From an uncultured Clostridium sp. (GTDB taxonomy: Bacteria > Bacillota > Clostridia > TANB77 > CAG-508): a stretch of DNA of 9,996 bases. A model generated the notes under the pieces. The model had not been told where the DNA came from, did not search any database, and saw only the letters and a list, made by a program, of their open reading frames with translations. Positions 1 through 7,287 of this stretch are shown here, in pieces (the first letter of the stretch is position 1; each line of letters opens with the position of its first letter). The stretch covers positions 1 through 9,996 of the forward strand of contig CAJKVD010000013.1 in assembly GCA_905203195.1 (NCBI GenBank), given 5' to 3'. The position numbers and the translations under genes were made by a program.

Positions 1-1050
1 TTAATTCGCCGTAATGTTCATAACGAAAATCTTGTAATAGAAAATATATCTGTTGGAAAAATAACAAAAACCAATTGTGCTCTTTGCTATATTCAAGATA
101 TTGCAAATTCCGACTTAGTTGCTGAAGCACGCTATAGATTAAGCAATTTAAATGTTGATTCATTACTTTCTTCTGGACAACTAGAACAATTAATTATAGA
201 TTCCAATATTATAAATGTACCACAAATTCTATCCACTGAAAGGCCTGATAAAGCAAGTAGTTATTTATTAGATGGTAGAATAGTATTTTTAGTAAATGGC
301 ACTCCATATGCATTAATTGCACCTGCAATTTTTACTGATTTTTTAGGTTCTCCTGATGATAAAAATATGAAATCCACATTTTCAAATTTTGTTAAAGGTA
401 TTCGTATTTTAGCTGCTTTTTTCACTTTATTGTTACCTGGAATTTATGTTGCAGTTAACAGCTTCCATTCAGAAGTTTTGCCTACAGATTTGCTTTTTTC
501 CATATTAGCATCAAGAGAAAATGTACCATTTCCTGTAATTTTTGAAATCTTAATTTTGGAAATATCATTTGAACTAATAAGAGAAGCTGGTTTAAGAGTT
601 CCCGCACCTATTGGAACTACTATTAGTATTGTTGGTGCACTAATTTTAGGACAAGCCGCAGTTTCTGCTGGTATTGTTAGTCCTATTTTAGTAATTGTTG
701 TTGCCATGACTGGTATTTCATCTTTTGCCATTCCTGACTTTTCATTTAGCTTTCACCTACGCCTATATCGTTTTATATTTATGTTTTTAGGTTATTGCTG
801 TGGATTTTTAGGAATCGGACTTGGTGTTTTTGCATATATTTGCGTTTTGTGTGATATAAAATCTTTTGGTGTTCCTTATACAGCTGGTATATCACCATGG
901 AATAAAACAAAAGGACATTCATATTTTTTACCACCAATATGGAAACGCGATTATCGTGCTAATTATTTAGATACAAAAAGATCTGCAAAACAAGAAAAAA
1001 TTGCTATGAAATGGAAATTTCCATTTTTAAAGGAGGAAGATATTAAATGA
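1..1050 (+). CDS. Spore germination protein, GerA-type A subunit (5' end outside window)
   Basis: A subunit of a germinant receptor in the spore inner membrane (GerA family, PF03323). It assembles with the B and C subunits encoded just downstream and responds to small-molecule germinants. The frame is open from base 1, so the true start lies upstream; 349 residues are visible of a family length near 460-550. The first about 115 visible residues are the end of the soluble N-terminal domain, with family blocks such as ENISVGKI, SSGQLEQLI, LSTERPDK and the SPDD motif just before the membrane part. After this come about five hydrophobic segments, including the well conserved stretch with FELIREAGLRVP and SIVGALILGQAA. 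An ATG at 367 is internal, because family homology runs unbroken on both sides of it. The stop overlaps the next start (ATGA, 1047-1050). Which receptor (GerA, GerK and so on) cannot be decided from this fragment, so no symbol is given. Confidence 0.95.
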   Translation, partial: LIRRNVHNENLVIENISVGKITKTNCALCYIQDIANSDLVAEARYRLSNLNVDSLLSSGQLEQLIIDSNIINVPQILSTERPDKASSYLLDGRIVFLVNGTPYALIAPAIFTDFLGSPDDKNMKSTFSNFVKGIRILAAFFTLLLPGIYVAVNSFHSEVLPTDLLFSILASRENVPFPVIFEILILEISFELIREAGLRVPAPIGTTISIVGALILGQAAVSAGIVSPILVIVVAMTGISSFAIPDFSFSFHLRLYRFIFMFLGYCCGFLGIGLGVFAYICVLCDIKSFGVPYTAGISPWNKTKGHSYFLPPIWKRDYRANYLDTKRSAKQEKIAMKWKFPFLKEEDIK

Positions 1051-2165
1051 CAGATTCAAAAATAACATCAACAGAAGCCATTTTTTTAGTAGTCACAATA
1101 TTTGTTGCACATACATTATCATCACTTCCTCAAAATTTAATTAATAATACAAAATCCAGCACTATTATTAATTTAATTTATATTGGTATTATTGTTACAT
1201 TAATTAGCTACCTTATATATAGATTACTTAAAAATTTTGGTTCACAAGATATTATTGATATTTCAGAATATCTTGGTGGTAAAATCTTTAAAAACATAAT
1301 AGGATGTATTTTTATTATATATCTTGTTATTAGTAGTTCTAGCCTTTTAAAAGATTTTTGCGAAGGTTTGCATATTGCCTTTTTCCCAATGACAAATGTT
1401 TCGTACATTATTATATCTTTTGTAATTGTTTTATTTATTACAAATTCACTTTCATTTGGAAGCAATATTAAAGCTATTTCCATTGTGTTTCCAATTGTTT
1501 TAGCAAGTATTGTATTTTTATTTATAGGAAATATTAGTCATTTTTCTTACGGAAATTTTTTTCCTATATTAGGCAAAGGATTTGTTAACACTTTTATAAC
1601 AGGTATTGGAAATATCGGAGCTCTTGGCGGCATTTTTCTTTTGTATTTTTTACCACCATATTTAAAAAAGCCCGAAAAAATGAAAAAAATTTGTATATTA
1701 TCAGTAATTATAGGATCTATATATTTAATTTTATGCTTAGCAACAATAGTCCTTATGTTTTCACTTTTTGTTGGAACTGGTAAAGTTCTTCCACTTTACT
1801 CTGCTGCTAGATATATTGAATTTGGTACATTTTTCCAAAGACTAGAATCACTATTTATGGTTATTTGGATATTAGAAATATGCTGTTACCTTGTTATTAT
1901 AAATCGTTTTTCAATTAGTATAATACAAAAATTAACTAATATTGAGGATCAAAAGCCTTTAGCATTTATATATCCCCTATTAATATTAGGAGTTTCTTTA
2001 TTATCTAAAAATTATGCTACAATCAGGTATTTTGAATCAAAAATATATTTTTATTTAGTCTATTTTATAGTATTAGGACTTGGCATCGGCATTTTAATTT
2101 TAGCAAACCTAAAAAAAAGAAAAATTAAAAATATTGAAAGAAAGGATAGTGAAACATTAGAATGA
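1047..2165 (+). CDS. Spore germination protein, GerB-type permease subunit
   Basis: B subunit of the same germinant receptor: an integral membrane protein of the spore-permease family (PF03845, APC transporter superfamily), the subunit generally held to bind the germinant. Its 372 residues match the usual family length of about 360-370. It is hydrophobic throughout, with about ten predicted membrane helices and a charged C-terminal tail (KKRKIKNIERK). A family landmark is visible in the second half: FFQRLESLFMVIWIL, matching the usual R-x-E-x-L-F-x(3)-W block. An AGGAGG at 1031-1036 precedes the ATG with about 10 bases of spacing. The start overlaps the A-subunit stop and the stop overlaps the C-subunit start, both as ATGA, which points to coupled translation of A, B and C. 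Confidence 0.95.
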   Translation: MTDSKITSTEAIFLVVTIFVAHTLSSLPQNLINNTKSSTIINLIYIGIIVTLISYLIYRLLKNFGSQDIIDISEYLGGKIFKNIIGCIFIIYLVISSSSLLKDFCEGLHIAFFPMTNVSYIIISFVIVLFITNSLSFGSNIKAISIVFPIVLASIVFLFIGNISHFSYGNFFPILGKGFVNTFITGIGNIGALGGIFLLYFLPPYLKKPEKMKKICILSVIIGSIYLILCLATIVLMFSLFVGTGKVLPLYSAARYIEFGTFFQRLESLFMVIWILEICCYLVIINRFSISIIQKLTNIEDQKPLAFIYPLLILGVSLLSKNYATIRYFESKIYFYLVYFIVLGLGIGILILANLKKRKIKNIERKDSETLE

Positions 2166-3403
2166 AAAAAACTATCAAAGTATTATGTATTATTATTATA
2201 TTTGTATTGTTAACACTATTTTTTTCAGCATCTTATTCTAAATTCATAATAGATAATATTGCAGTCGTTGTAGCCATGGGAATTGATGTTGATTCAGATT
2301 CAAGCTCAAAAAACAATTTAAAAGTCTCTTTTCAATTTATTGATGCTTCTTCCGTATCAGAATCCGGTAGTTCTGAGACAGCACCAGCAGTCCTAAAAAC
2401 AGTATCTGCATCTTCTATAAGTTCAGCCATAAATTTAATAAATAGCTATGTTAATAATGAAATAACATTATCACATTGTAAATTAATTGTTTTTTCAGAA
2501 GAGATTGCAAAAAAAGGAATAACTGATGACATTTATACTTTAATAAATAACATCCAAGTTCGTCCAACTGCAAATATAGTAATTAGTAAATGCACAGCCG
2601 AAAGTTATTTAGAAAATTCAAAACCACTATTTGAGCCATTAATTTCAAAATATTACGAACAATTTGTAAATTCAAGTCTTTACACAGGATATACAACAAA
2701 TGCTACTCTTGGAGATTTTTTTGAAAGAATGGTCTGTTATGCATGTGAACCTTCTGCAATTTTAGGTGGCATCAATTTAAATCTACAAGATTCAGATAAC
2801 AAAAATACAGCAACTGTTAACAAAGAAGCTTTAGATAAATCCAATTTTTCTAGTTTAAAAGGAAGCACAAACTCTGAAAATATTGGTATTGCAGTTTTTA
2901 AAGATGGTACTCTTGTAGGTGAATTAAATGCAATAGAATCTTTAGCATATATGTGTATTAGTAACAATTTAAAAGGTTTCCAAATTTCAGTTCCTAATCC
3001 AAATGTAGAAAATGCATATATTGATGTATATTTAACCCCTTCTAAACCATCAAAAACTAAAGTTTCACTAGTTAATGGCTCTCCATATATTAATGTTAAT
3101 TGCCAATTTTCTGGTCAAATATTATCTATGGAAAAAAATGCAAATTACTTAGAAGCATCTTCACTTTCAAAAATTTCTGACTCGTGTAACAGATATTTAG
3201 AATATGTTTTTAGTCAATATTTATACAAAACATCTAAAGAATTTAAAAGTGACATTAATGGATTTGGAAAAAATGCTAAAAAATTATTTGCCACTTCAGA
3301 AAAATTTGAAAATTATAATTGGAGAGATACTTATTCAGATAGCTTTTTCAATGTACATGTTAAAGTCAATGTAAAATCTGCCTCATTAATTAGTAATTCT
3401 TAA
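2162..3403 (+). CDS. Spore germination protein, Ger(x)C family (C subunit) lacking the lipobox Cys
   Basis: C subunit of the germinant receptor (Ger(x)C family, PF05504 C-terminal domain), normally a lipoprotein on the outer face of the spore inner membrane. Its 413 residues are typical. Family features are the MGID block after the signal region (residues 39-42), CKLIVFSEEIAKKGI in the N-terminal domain, GIAVFKDGTLVGEL in the middle, and a C-terminal W-R-D-x-Y-x-x-S-F-F-N-V stretch. The N-terminus is a basic, very hydrophobic signal segment (residues 1-23). At the expected lipobox Cys the residue is Ser24 (F-S-A-S; codon TCT at 2231-2233, one base from the Cys codon TGT). It is therefore either anchored by an uncleaved helix or cut by ordinary signal peptidase after S-A-S. 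No strong ribosome site lies close to the ATG; it overlaps the B-subunit stop, which suggests coupling. Confidence 0.93.
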   Translation: MKKTIKVLCIIIIFVLLTLFFSASYSKFIIDNIAVVVAMGIDVDSDSSSKNNLKVSFQFIDASSVSESGSSETAPAVLKTVSASSISSAINLINSYVNNEITLSHCKLIVFSEEIAKKGITDDIYTLINNIQVRPTANIVISKCTAESYLENSKPLFEPLISKYYEQFVNSSLYTGYTTNATLGDFFERMVCYACEPSAILGGINLNLQDSDNKNTATVNKEALDKSNFSSLKGSTNSENIGIAVFKDGTLVGELNAIESLAYMCISNNLKGFQISVPNPNVENAYIDVYLTPSKPSKTKVSLVNGSPYINVNCQFSGQILSMEKNANYLEASSLSKISDSCNRYLEYVFSQYLYKTSKEFKSDINGFGKNAKKLFATSEKFENYNWRDTYSDSFFNVHVKVNVKSASLISNS

Positions 3404-3424
3404 TTACACAAGAAAGGAGCCACA

Positions 3425-3604
3425 ATGCAACTATTTTTTAACGTTTTTGTTTTAATTTTTTCAATTGGTCTCGGAATTCATTCAATTGCCTATGGTTTAT
3501 ATGAAATTAGGCAAAATAAAAATAAGGCAGGTGGAATAGTTTTTATACTATTCAGCCTAGCCATATTAATTTTTGCAAATATTGTACTAATATTTAAATC
3601 TTAA
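3425..3604 (+). CDS. 59-residue two-helix membrane protein, candidate germinant-receptor D subunit
   Basis: A small gene starting at ATG 3425 with a strong ribosome binding site (AAAGGAG, 3413-3419, 5-base spacing), 21 bases after the C-subunit stop and in the same direction. The 59-residue product has two hydrophobic helices (about residues 3-25 and 37-57) joined by a short polar, basic loop (YEIRQNKNKAGG). Some Bacillus and Clostridium ger operons carry or adjoin a gene for a two-helix protein of about 60-80 residues, called the D subunit (for example gerKD/yczF of B. subtilis), which modulates receptor output. Size, topology and place in the operon fit that role, but so small a protein gives little sequence evidence, so the role is an inference. 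Its TAA stop shares four bases with the stop of convergent rnr. A hairpin lies within its coding sequence at 3526-3562. Confidence 0.8.
   Translation: MQLFFNVFVLIFSIGLGIHSIAYGLYEIRQNKNKAGGIVFILFSLAILIFANIVLIFKS
3513..3562 (-). terminator. Candidate intrinsic terminator of rnr, inside the convergent 59-residue gene
   Basis: Read on the - strand about 39 bases past the rnr stop, there is a hairpin. It has a 3-bp GGC/GCC base, a bulged T, 3 bp AGG/CCT, a 2x2 mismatch, then 7 bp GAATAGT/ACTATTC around an ATAAAA loop. It is followed at once by the U-rich TTATTTTTATTTT. No better terminator is seen between rnr and the ger operon. The same DNA codes for the loop and second helix of the 59-residue protein, so the base pairing could be partly chance. 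Confidence 0.45.
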
Positions 3605-5523
3605 ACTATTTCAAAATCTATTTGCCTTAACATTTTACTTGCTGATTTTACTTTTATTTTTACTTTATCTCCTATTTGATAGGTTGTATTGGTCTTTTCT
3701 CCAATCAGCCTTTTTCTATTCTCATCATAAATAAAATACTCATTTCCTAAATCTTCAAATCTAATTAAGCCTTCTACAGTATTTGGTAATTCTACAAACA
3801 TACCAAACTGAGTAACTGATGATACAATTCCTTCATATTCTTCTCCAATTTTATTCTCCATGTATTCAGCCTTTTTCAAATTCTCACTTTCTCTTTCTAC
3901 CTTTGTAGCAACTTTTTCTCTTTCTGATGATTCTCTTGCTCTATCTTCTGCCTTTTTACCATATTCTTCTATCCAGTTTTCTGGTACATCATAATTATCT
4001 GCTAAATATTCTGATATTATCCTGTGTATAAATAAATCTGGATATCTTCTTATTGGTGATGTAAAATGGCAATAATACTTGCTAGCTATACCAAAATGTC
4101 CTCTGTTTTCCGCTTCATATCGTGCAACTTTTAATGTTCTTAAAACAAGATTAGATACAACTTTTTCTACTTCTGTTCCTTTTACTTTTTCTAATATTTT
4201 TGCAAATTCTGTTGGATATACTTTCTCATTTGTTATTTTTATTTTCATTCCAAAATTAAACAAAAACTTATTTAGTTCTTTTACTTTATCTATATCTGGC
4301 TCTTCATGAACTCTATATATAAATGGTGATTGTAACCAATAAAATTTCTCTGCTATTGTTTCATTTGCAGATAACATAAACTGTTCTATAATTTCATTAC
4401 TAAAAGATGTTTCATATTTTTCTATATTTACAACCCTACCATTTACATCTAAATCAATTTTACTTTCTGGTATATCTAAGTTTAAATACCCTTGTTCTAC
4501 TCTTCTATTTTTTAATATTGTCGCTAGTTCTGCCATCAACTCAAAATCTTTTATATATGGTGCATATCTTTTTAAAACCTTATCATCAGATTTATCTAAG
4601 ATCTTTTGCACATCATGATAATTCATTCTTTCTGTTACATTTATTATTCCTTTATACACTTCAGAAGAAATTACTTTTCCTTCCTTATTTATTTCCATAC
4701 TACAAGATAATGTAAATCTATCCTCTCCGGCATTTAAGCTACATATTCCATTTGAAAGTTCGTGTGGTAACATTGGTATTACTCTTCCAAGCATATATAT
4801 ACTTGTCCCTCTTATTAATGCTTCTTCATCTAAAAAAGATCCTTCTTTTACATAATAGCTAACATCTGCAATATGCACATCTAAGCGATAATTTTCATTT
4901 TTTAATTTTGTAACTCTTACAGCATCATCTAAATCTTTGGCATCCTCACCATCTATAGTAAATATTACATCATTTCTATGATCAATTCTATTGGGTATAT
5001 CTTTTTTATCAATTTTATTACCACATCTTTCTGCTTCTTTTACTACTTGTTTAGGAAATTCAGCCGGCAACTTATACTCTTTTATAAGAGATAACATATC
5101 TACACCTGCTTGATCTGTTCTTCCCAATACTTCTATAACTTTTCCTTCTGCATTTTTCCCTTTTTTTGGATATTTAGTAATTTTTACTAATACCTTATAA
5201 TTATTTTTTGCTCTTCCAAAATTTGATTTTGATATAAATATATCTGTTCCCAAATTTTTGTCATCTGGTACTACAAATCCAAAATTTCGGTTATTTTGAA
5301 AAGTTCCTACAACTGTATCTTTTTCATGTTTTATTATTTTTTCTACTTTTCCTTCTGCTTTTTTTGTTTTTTCTTTTTCTTCTAATATTTCTATTAATAC
5401 TTTATCTCCATTTAATGCATTATTAGTATTTTCTTTTGATATATATATTTCTTGATCTTCTCCTATATCTACAAAACCAAATCCTTTTGCATTTTTTCTA
5501 AATATTCCTTCTTTACTAGTCAT
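3601..5523 (-). CDS. rnr: Ribonuclease R (compact form)
   Basis: 3'-to-5' exoribonuclease of the RNB family, which degrades structured RNA, rRNA fragments and (with SmpB/tmRNA) defective mRNA in the cytoplasm. Domain order in the 640-residue product: first cold-shock/OB domain (about 6-60, with KGFGFVD), second (about 70-130, with NFGFVVPDD), RNB domain (about 180-510), and S1 domain (559-640). The RNB motif DGEDAKDLDD supplies the four metal-binding aspartates (D191, D197, D199, D200), and SPIRRYPDL is at 489-497. Both are intact, so it should be active. It lacks the N-terminal helix-turn-helix domain and the lysine-rich tail of longer RNase R proteins (B. subtilis about 780, E. coli 813 residues). 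Start 5523 is chosen because AGAGGGG sits 5 bases upstream; a start at 5556 would put this site inside the gene. It follows yjjX on the same strand. Confidence 0.95.
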   Translation of the reverse strand: MTSKEGIFRKNAKGFGFVDIGEDQEIYISKENTNNALNGDKVLIEILEEKEKTKKAEGKVEKIIKHEKDTVVGTFQNNRNFGFVVPDDKNLGTDIFISKSNFGRAKNNYKVLVKITKYPKKGKNAEGKVIEVLGRTDQAGVDMLSLIKEYKLPAEFPKQVVKEAERCGNKIDKKDIPNRIDHRNDVIFTIDGEDAKDLDDAVRVTKLKNENYRLDVHIADVSYYVKEGSFLDEEALIRGTSIYMLGRVIPMLPHELSNGICSLNAGEDRFTLSCSMEINKEGKVISSEVYKGIINVTERMNYHDVQKILDKSDDKVLKRYAPYIKDFELMAELATILKNRRVEQGYLNLDIPESKIDLDVNGRVVNIEKYETSFSNEIIEQFMLSANETIAEKFYWLQSPFIYRVHEEPDIDKVKELNKFLFNFGMKIKITNEKVYPTEFAKILEKVKGTEVEKVVSNLVLRTLKVARYEAENRGHFGIASKYYCHFTSPIRRYPDLFIHRIISEYLADNYDVPENWIEEYGKKAEDRARESSEREKVATKVERESENLKKAEYMENKIGEEYEGIVSSVTQFGMFVELPNTVEGLIRFEDLGNEYFIYDENRKRLIGEKTNTTYQIGDKVKIKVKSASKMLRQIDFEIV

Positions 5524-5528
5524 TTTTT

Positions 5529-5535
5529 CCCCTCT
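5529..5535 (-). promoter_or_regulatory. Ribosome binding site that fixes the rnr start
   Basis: On the - strand AGAGGGG is followed by five A residues and then the ATG at 5523-5521. The upstream in-frame Met codons at 5556 and 5538 have no such site and would place this one inside the coding sequence. The site lies 13 bases below a stable hairpin, so its accessibility may depend on RNA folding. Confidence 0.7.
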
Positions 5536-5548
5536 CATAAAAAATTTA

Positions 5549-5590
5549 AGAACCAATTGTGATATAAAATACCATATCCCAATTGGTTCT
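5549..5590 (-). terminator. Long hairpin between yjjX and rnr (terminator, attenuator or processing site)
   Basis: Inverted repeat with an 11-bp perfect outer stem (5549-5559 with 5580-5590, AGAACCAATTG/CAATTGGTTCT), one mismatch, a 5-bp inner stem (GATAT/ATATC, 5561-5565 with 5574-5578) and an 8-base loop. On the - strand it begins 4 bases after the yjjX stop and is followed by TTAAATTTTTT, as in an intrinsic terminator, though the stem is AT-rich. No room for a promoter is left between it and rnr. Complete termination would therefore silence rnr from the yjjX promoter, and partial termination or RNA processing is more likely. Confidence 0.6.
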
Positions 5591-5594
5591 GTGA

Positions 5595-6089
5595 CTAAAA
5601 TAATTTTTGGCTTTTTAATGCTATTAATGTTGCTTCTTCTACCAGTTGTGCTCTTGTTCTGCCGATTAGTTTTTTTGTACTCTTTAAACCTTTTTTCTTT
5701 AAATAAATATGTAAAGTACTTTCTCTAATCTCTTCAATATCCTCAGCTGGGATATTAAATGCTGAACTTTTCCCCATCAACATCTTTTTGTTATTTGAAA
5801 TACAAACAACTTGAACATTAAAATATTTGCCAAAAAACTCCTCTATGCCTGCTTCACAGCTAACATAGAAATCTGCTTTTTCAACACAACCTTTCAGGTT
5901 TTCTAACCTATTTATTGCTCCTTTATAAGTCTCTTCATTAAAAGGTTGTTCTGAAACTCCTGAGGGAACTACACATGTTATAACTTCTAATTCCTCTTCA
6001 TTGATTCTTAAGAACCGCAAAAAAGCAGATTGAATACCAAGTATTTTCTCGGTATTTTTTGTTGCAATAGCTATCCGTATTTTCTTCAT
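5595..6089 (-). CDS. yjjX: Inosine/xanthosine triphosphatase, YjjX/DUF84 family
   Basis: House-cleaning NTPase (PF01931) that hydrolyses ITP and XTP, keeping deaminated purines out of RNA and DNA; cytosolic. Its 164 residues are close to the family length of about 170. Family signatures are the N-terminal nucleotide-binding strand with ATKN (9-12), VPSGVSEQPF (41-50) followed by ET-x-x-GA-x-NR, an acidic E-A-G-I-E segment in the middle, and a C-terminal TRAQLVEEA helix. The start at 6089 has a strong AAGGAGG about 7 bases upstream and a promoter at 6121-6149. It is the first gene of a probable yjjX-rnr unit. By direct count, 5821-6000 holds 62 G+C in 180 bases against 29 in 120 for 7561-7680, so this gene is less AT-rich than the cassette beside it; this may be constraint or transfer. 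Confidence 0.9.
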   Translation of the reverse strand: MKKIRIAIATKNTEKILGIQSAFLRFLRINEEELEVITCVVPSGVSEQPFNEETYKGAINRLENLKGCVEKADFYVSCEAGIEEFFGKYFNVQVVCISNNKKMLMGKSSAFNIPAEDIEEIRESTLHIYLKKKGLKSTKKLIGRTRAQLVEEATLIALKSQKLF

Positions 6090-6120
6090 AGCTTTATCCT
6101 CCTTGGGCTTTTATATTTAT

Positions 6121-6149
6121 ATTTTATCACATTTTTTGGAATTTTTCAA
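6121..6149 (-). promoter_or_regulatory. Extended -10 promoter for yjjX-rnr
   Basis: On the - strand: TTGAAA (-35, 6149-6144), a 17-base spacer ending in TGA, then TAAAAT (-10, 6126-6121), giving the extended -10 form TGnTAAAAT. The predicted RNA start is about 25 bases before the yjjX ATG. The promoter sits just after the stop of the preceding cassette gene (6158), so yjjX-rnr need not depend on cassette transcription. No convincing terminator for the cassette is seen here. Confidence 0.65.
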
Positions 6150-6157
6150 CATTTATG

Positions 6158-7246
6158 TTACCTTCCGTCATAATAATCATAATTACCACGAGAAAGTTCT
6201 TTATATGGTAAAAAATGTGTCTTTTTTTCTTCAAATTCTTTTTCATCAAATGGTCTTAATATTCCTTGCTCAACATCTATCAAATATTTTTGATTCTCAA
6301 TATTTAAAACTAAACATCTTATATATCTTGTTGATTCATTAGTTTCTCCTTCTATTTTTTTCCATATTTTTTCTCTATCTTTTGACCCCAAACGTGTATC
6401 AACAATTTCTTTCATGTATTCATATATGCCTTGTGAATCTATTTTATATTTTTTCATTAAAACTTCAAGTGCCTTTTTAAAAAATTCCACATCTTCATTT
6501 TCTTCTATTTCAGTAACATCTTCATTTGTTTTATTTTCATTTGCTTCATCTATATCTTCTTGAATTTTAATTATAGCATGTTCACCTTTATTCTGGTTAA
6601 ACTTATCTAATGCTGTTTTAAATTTGTTTTTCTCATCTTCTAATATAACAATTCCTTCTGCTGTTAAATCTGTTTTTAATCTTGTTAAATCCTTAATATT
6701 AAAAAAGTTGTCAGTATCCAAAGCAACACTATAGTCATCACATGTTAATCCTACAAAATAATGTGTAAGACCTTTGTCCCAATGTATACAAACTTCATAG
6801 TCTTTTTTATCCTTTAATAATTCTTTTAATGATTTTGCAAGATACCTAGATAATTCAAAACATATTCTCCTGTTATGTCCTTCTCTATTTTTTTCCCATT
6901 CTTCATCAATGTCTCTTCCATACCAATCTGGCAAAGTAAAAGTATCATCATCTATTTTTCGTATATATGAAATCAAATTATCATCATATGTGTAATTTTT
7001 ACATATAAAATCAAACACATCTAAAATTTTATCTTCTGTATTCATTTCATCATTATTAGTTAATTCATTAACATGTTCTTGTAACTCTTCACTTATCTTC
7101 CATGGTACTTTATCATATACAATATCCTCACCTATTTGTTCTTCTTTTTCATTTTTTTCCGGTTCCACAACTAATACATGTTTTCTATGAAAATGTACTC
7201 CTATCAACTCATTTAATCTATTTAGATTATCTATATTTACATCCAT
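6158..7246 (-). CDS. Transglutaminase-like Cys-His-Asp protein, paralog 1 (unknown function)
   Basis: Not a gene I recognise by name. The 362-residue product has no signal peptide or membrane helix and is probably cytosolic. Residues 72-90 (DKILDVFDFICKNYTYDDN) resemble the 'K-x-I-x-D-x-I-x-x-N-x-x-Y-D' lead-in of transglutaminase-like domains (PF01841 fold). The expected triad follows: C129 in HNRRICFE, H162 in THYFVGL, D177 in VALDTDNF. The first Cys side carries DWYGR-x5-W-x2-NR-x2-HNRRIC. Such folds act as proteases, amidases or cross-linking enzymes; the substrate here is unknown. A very acidic linker (about 229-253) separates this from a C-terminal region with YIRCLVLNIENQKYLID. The tail ends YYDGR. 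It is paralogous to the gene just upstream (31 of 45 residues identical around His/Asp). AGGAGA precedes the ATG by about 8 bases and the gap to the upstream gene is 41 bases, so it is probably the last gene of a three-gene operon. Confidence 0.8.
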   Translation of the reverse strand: MDVNIDNLNRLNELIGVHFHRKHVLVVEPEKNEKEEQIGEDIVYDKVPWKISEELQEHVNELTNNDEMNTEDKILDVFDFICKNYTYDDNLISYIRKIDDDTFTLPDWYGRDIDEEWEKNREGHNRRICFELSRYLAKSLKELLKDKKDYEVCIHWDKGLTHYFVGLTCDDYSVALDTDNFFNIKDLTRLKTDLTAEGIVILEDEKNKFKTALDKFNQNKGEHAIIKIQEDIDEANENKTNEDVTEIEENEDVEFFKKALEVLMKKYKIDSQGIYEYMKEIVDTRLGSKDREKIWKKIEGETNESTRYIRCLVLNIENQKYLIDVEQGILRPFDEKEFEEKKTHFLPYKELSRGNYDYYDGR

Positions 7247-7287
7247 CTCAATATTCTCCTTATATGATTTATATGTTATTATTTTTA

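Noticed and set aside
4079..4715. + strand open frames opposite rnr
   Set aside because: They are shadows of a clearly coding rnr, without ribosome sites or recognisable protein features.
5524..5556. Eleven extra residues on RNase R from an upstream start
   Set aside because: The codons overlap the purine-rich ribosome site and hairpin; the family homology begins after ATG 5523.
5555..5580. A separate rnr promoter in the hairpin loop (TGGTATTTT on the - strand)
   Set aside because: The -10 matches only 4 of 6 positions and no fair -35 is found at the right distance.
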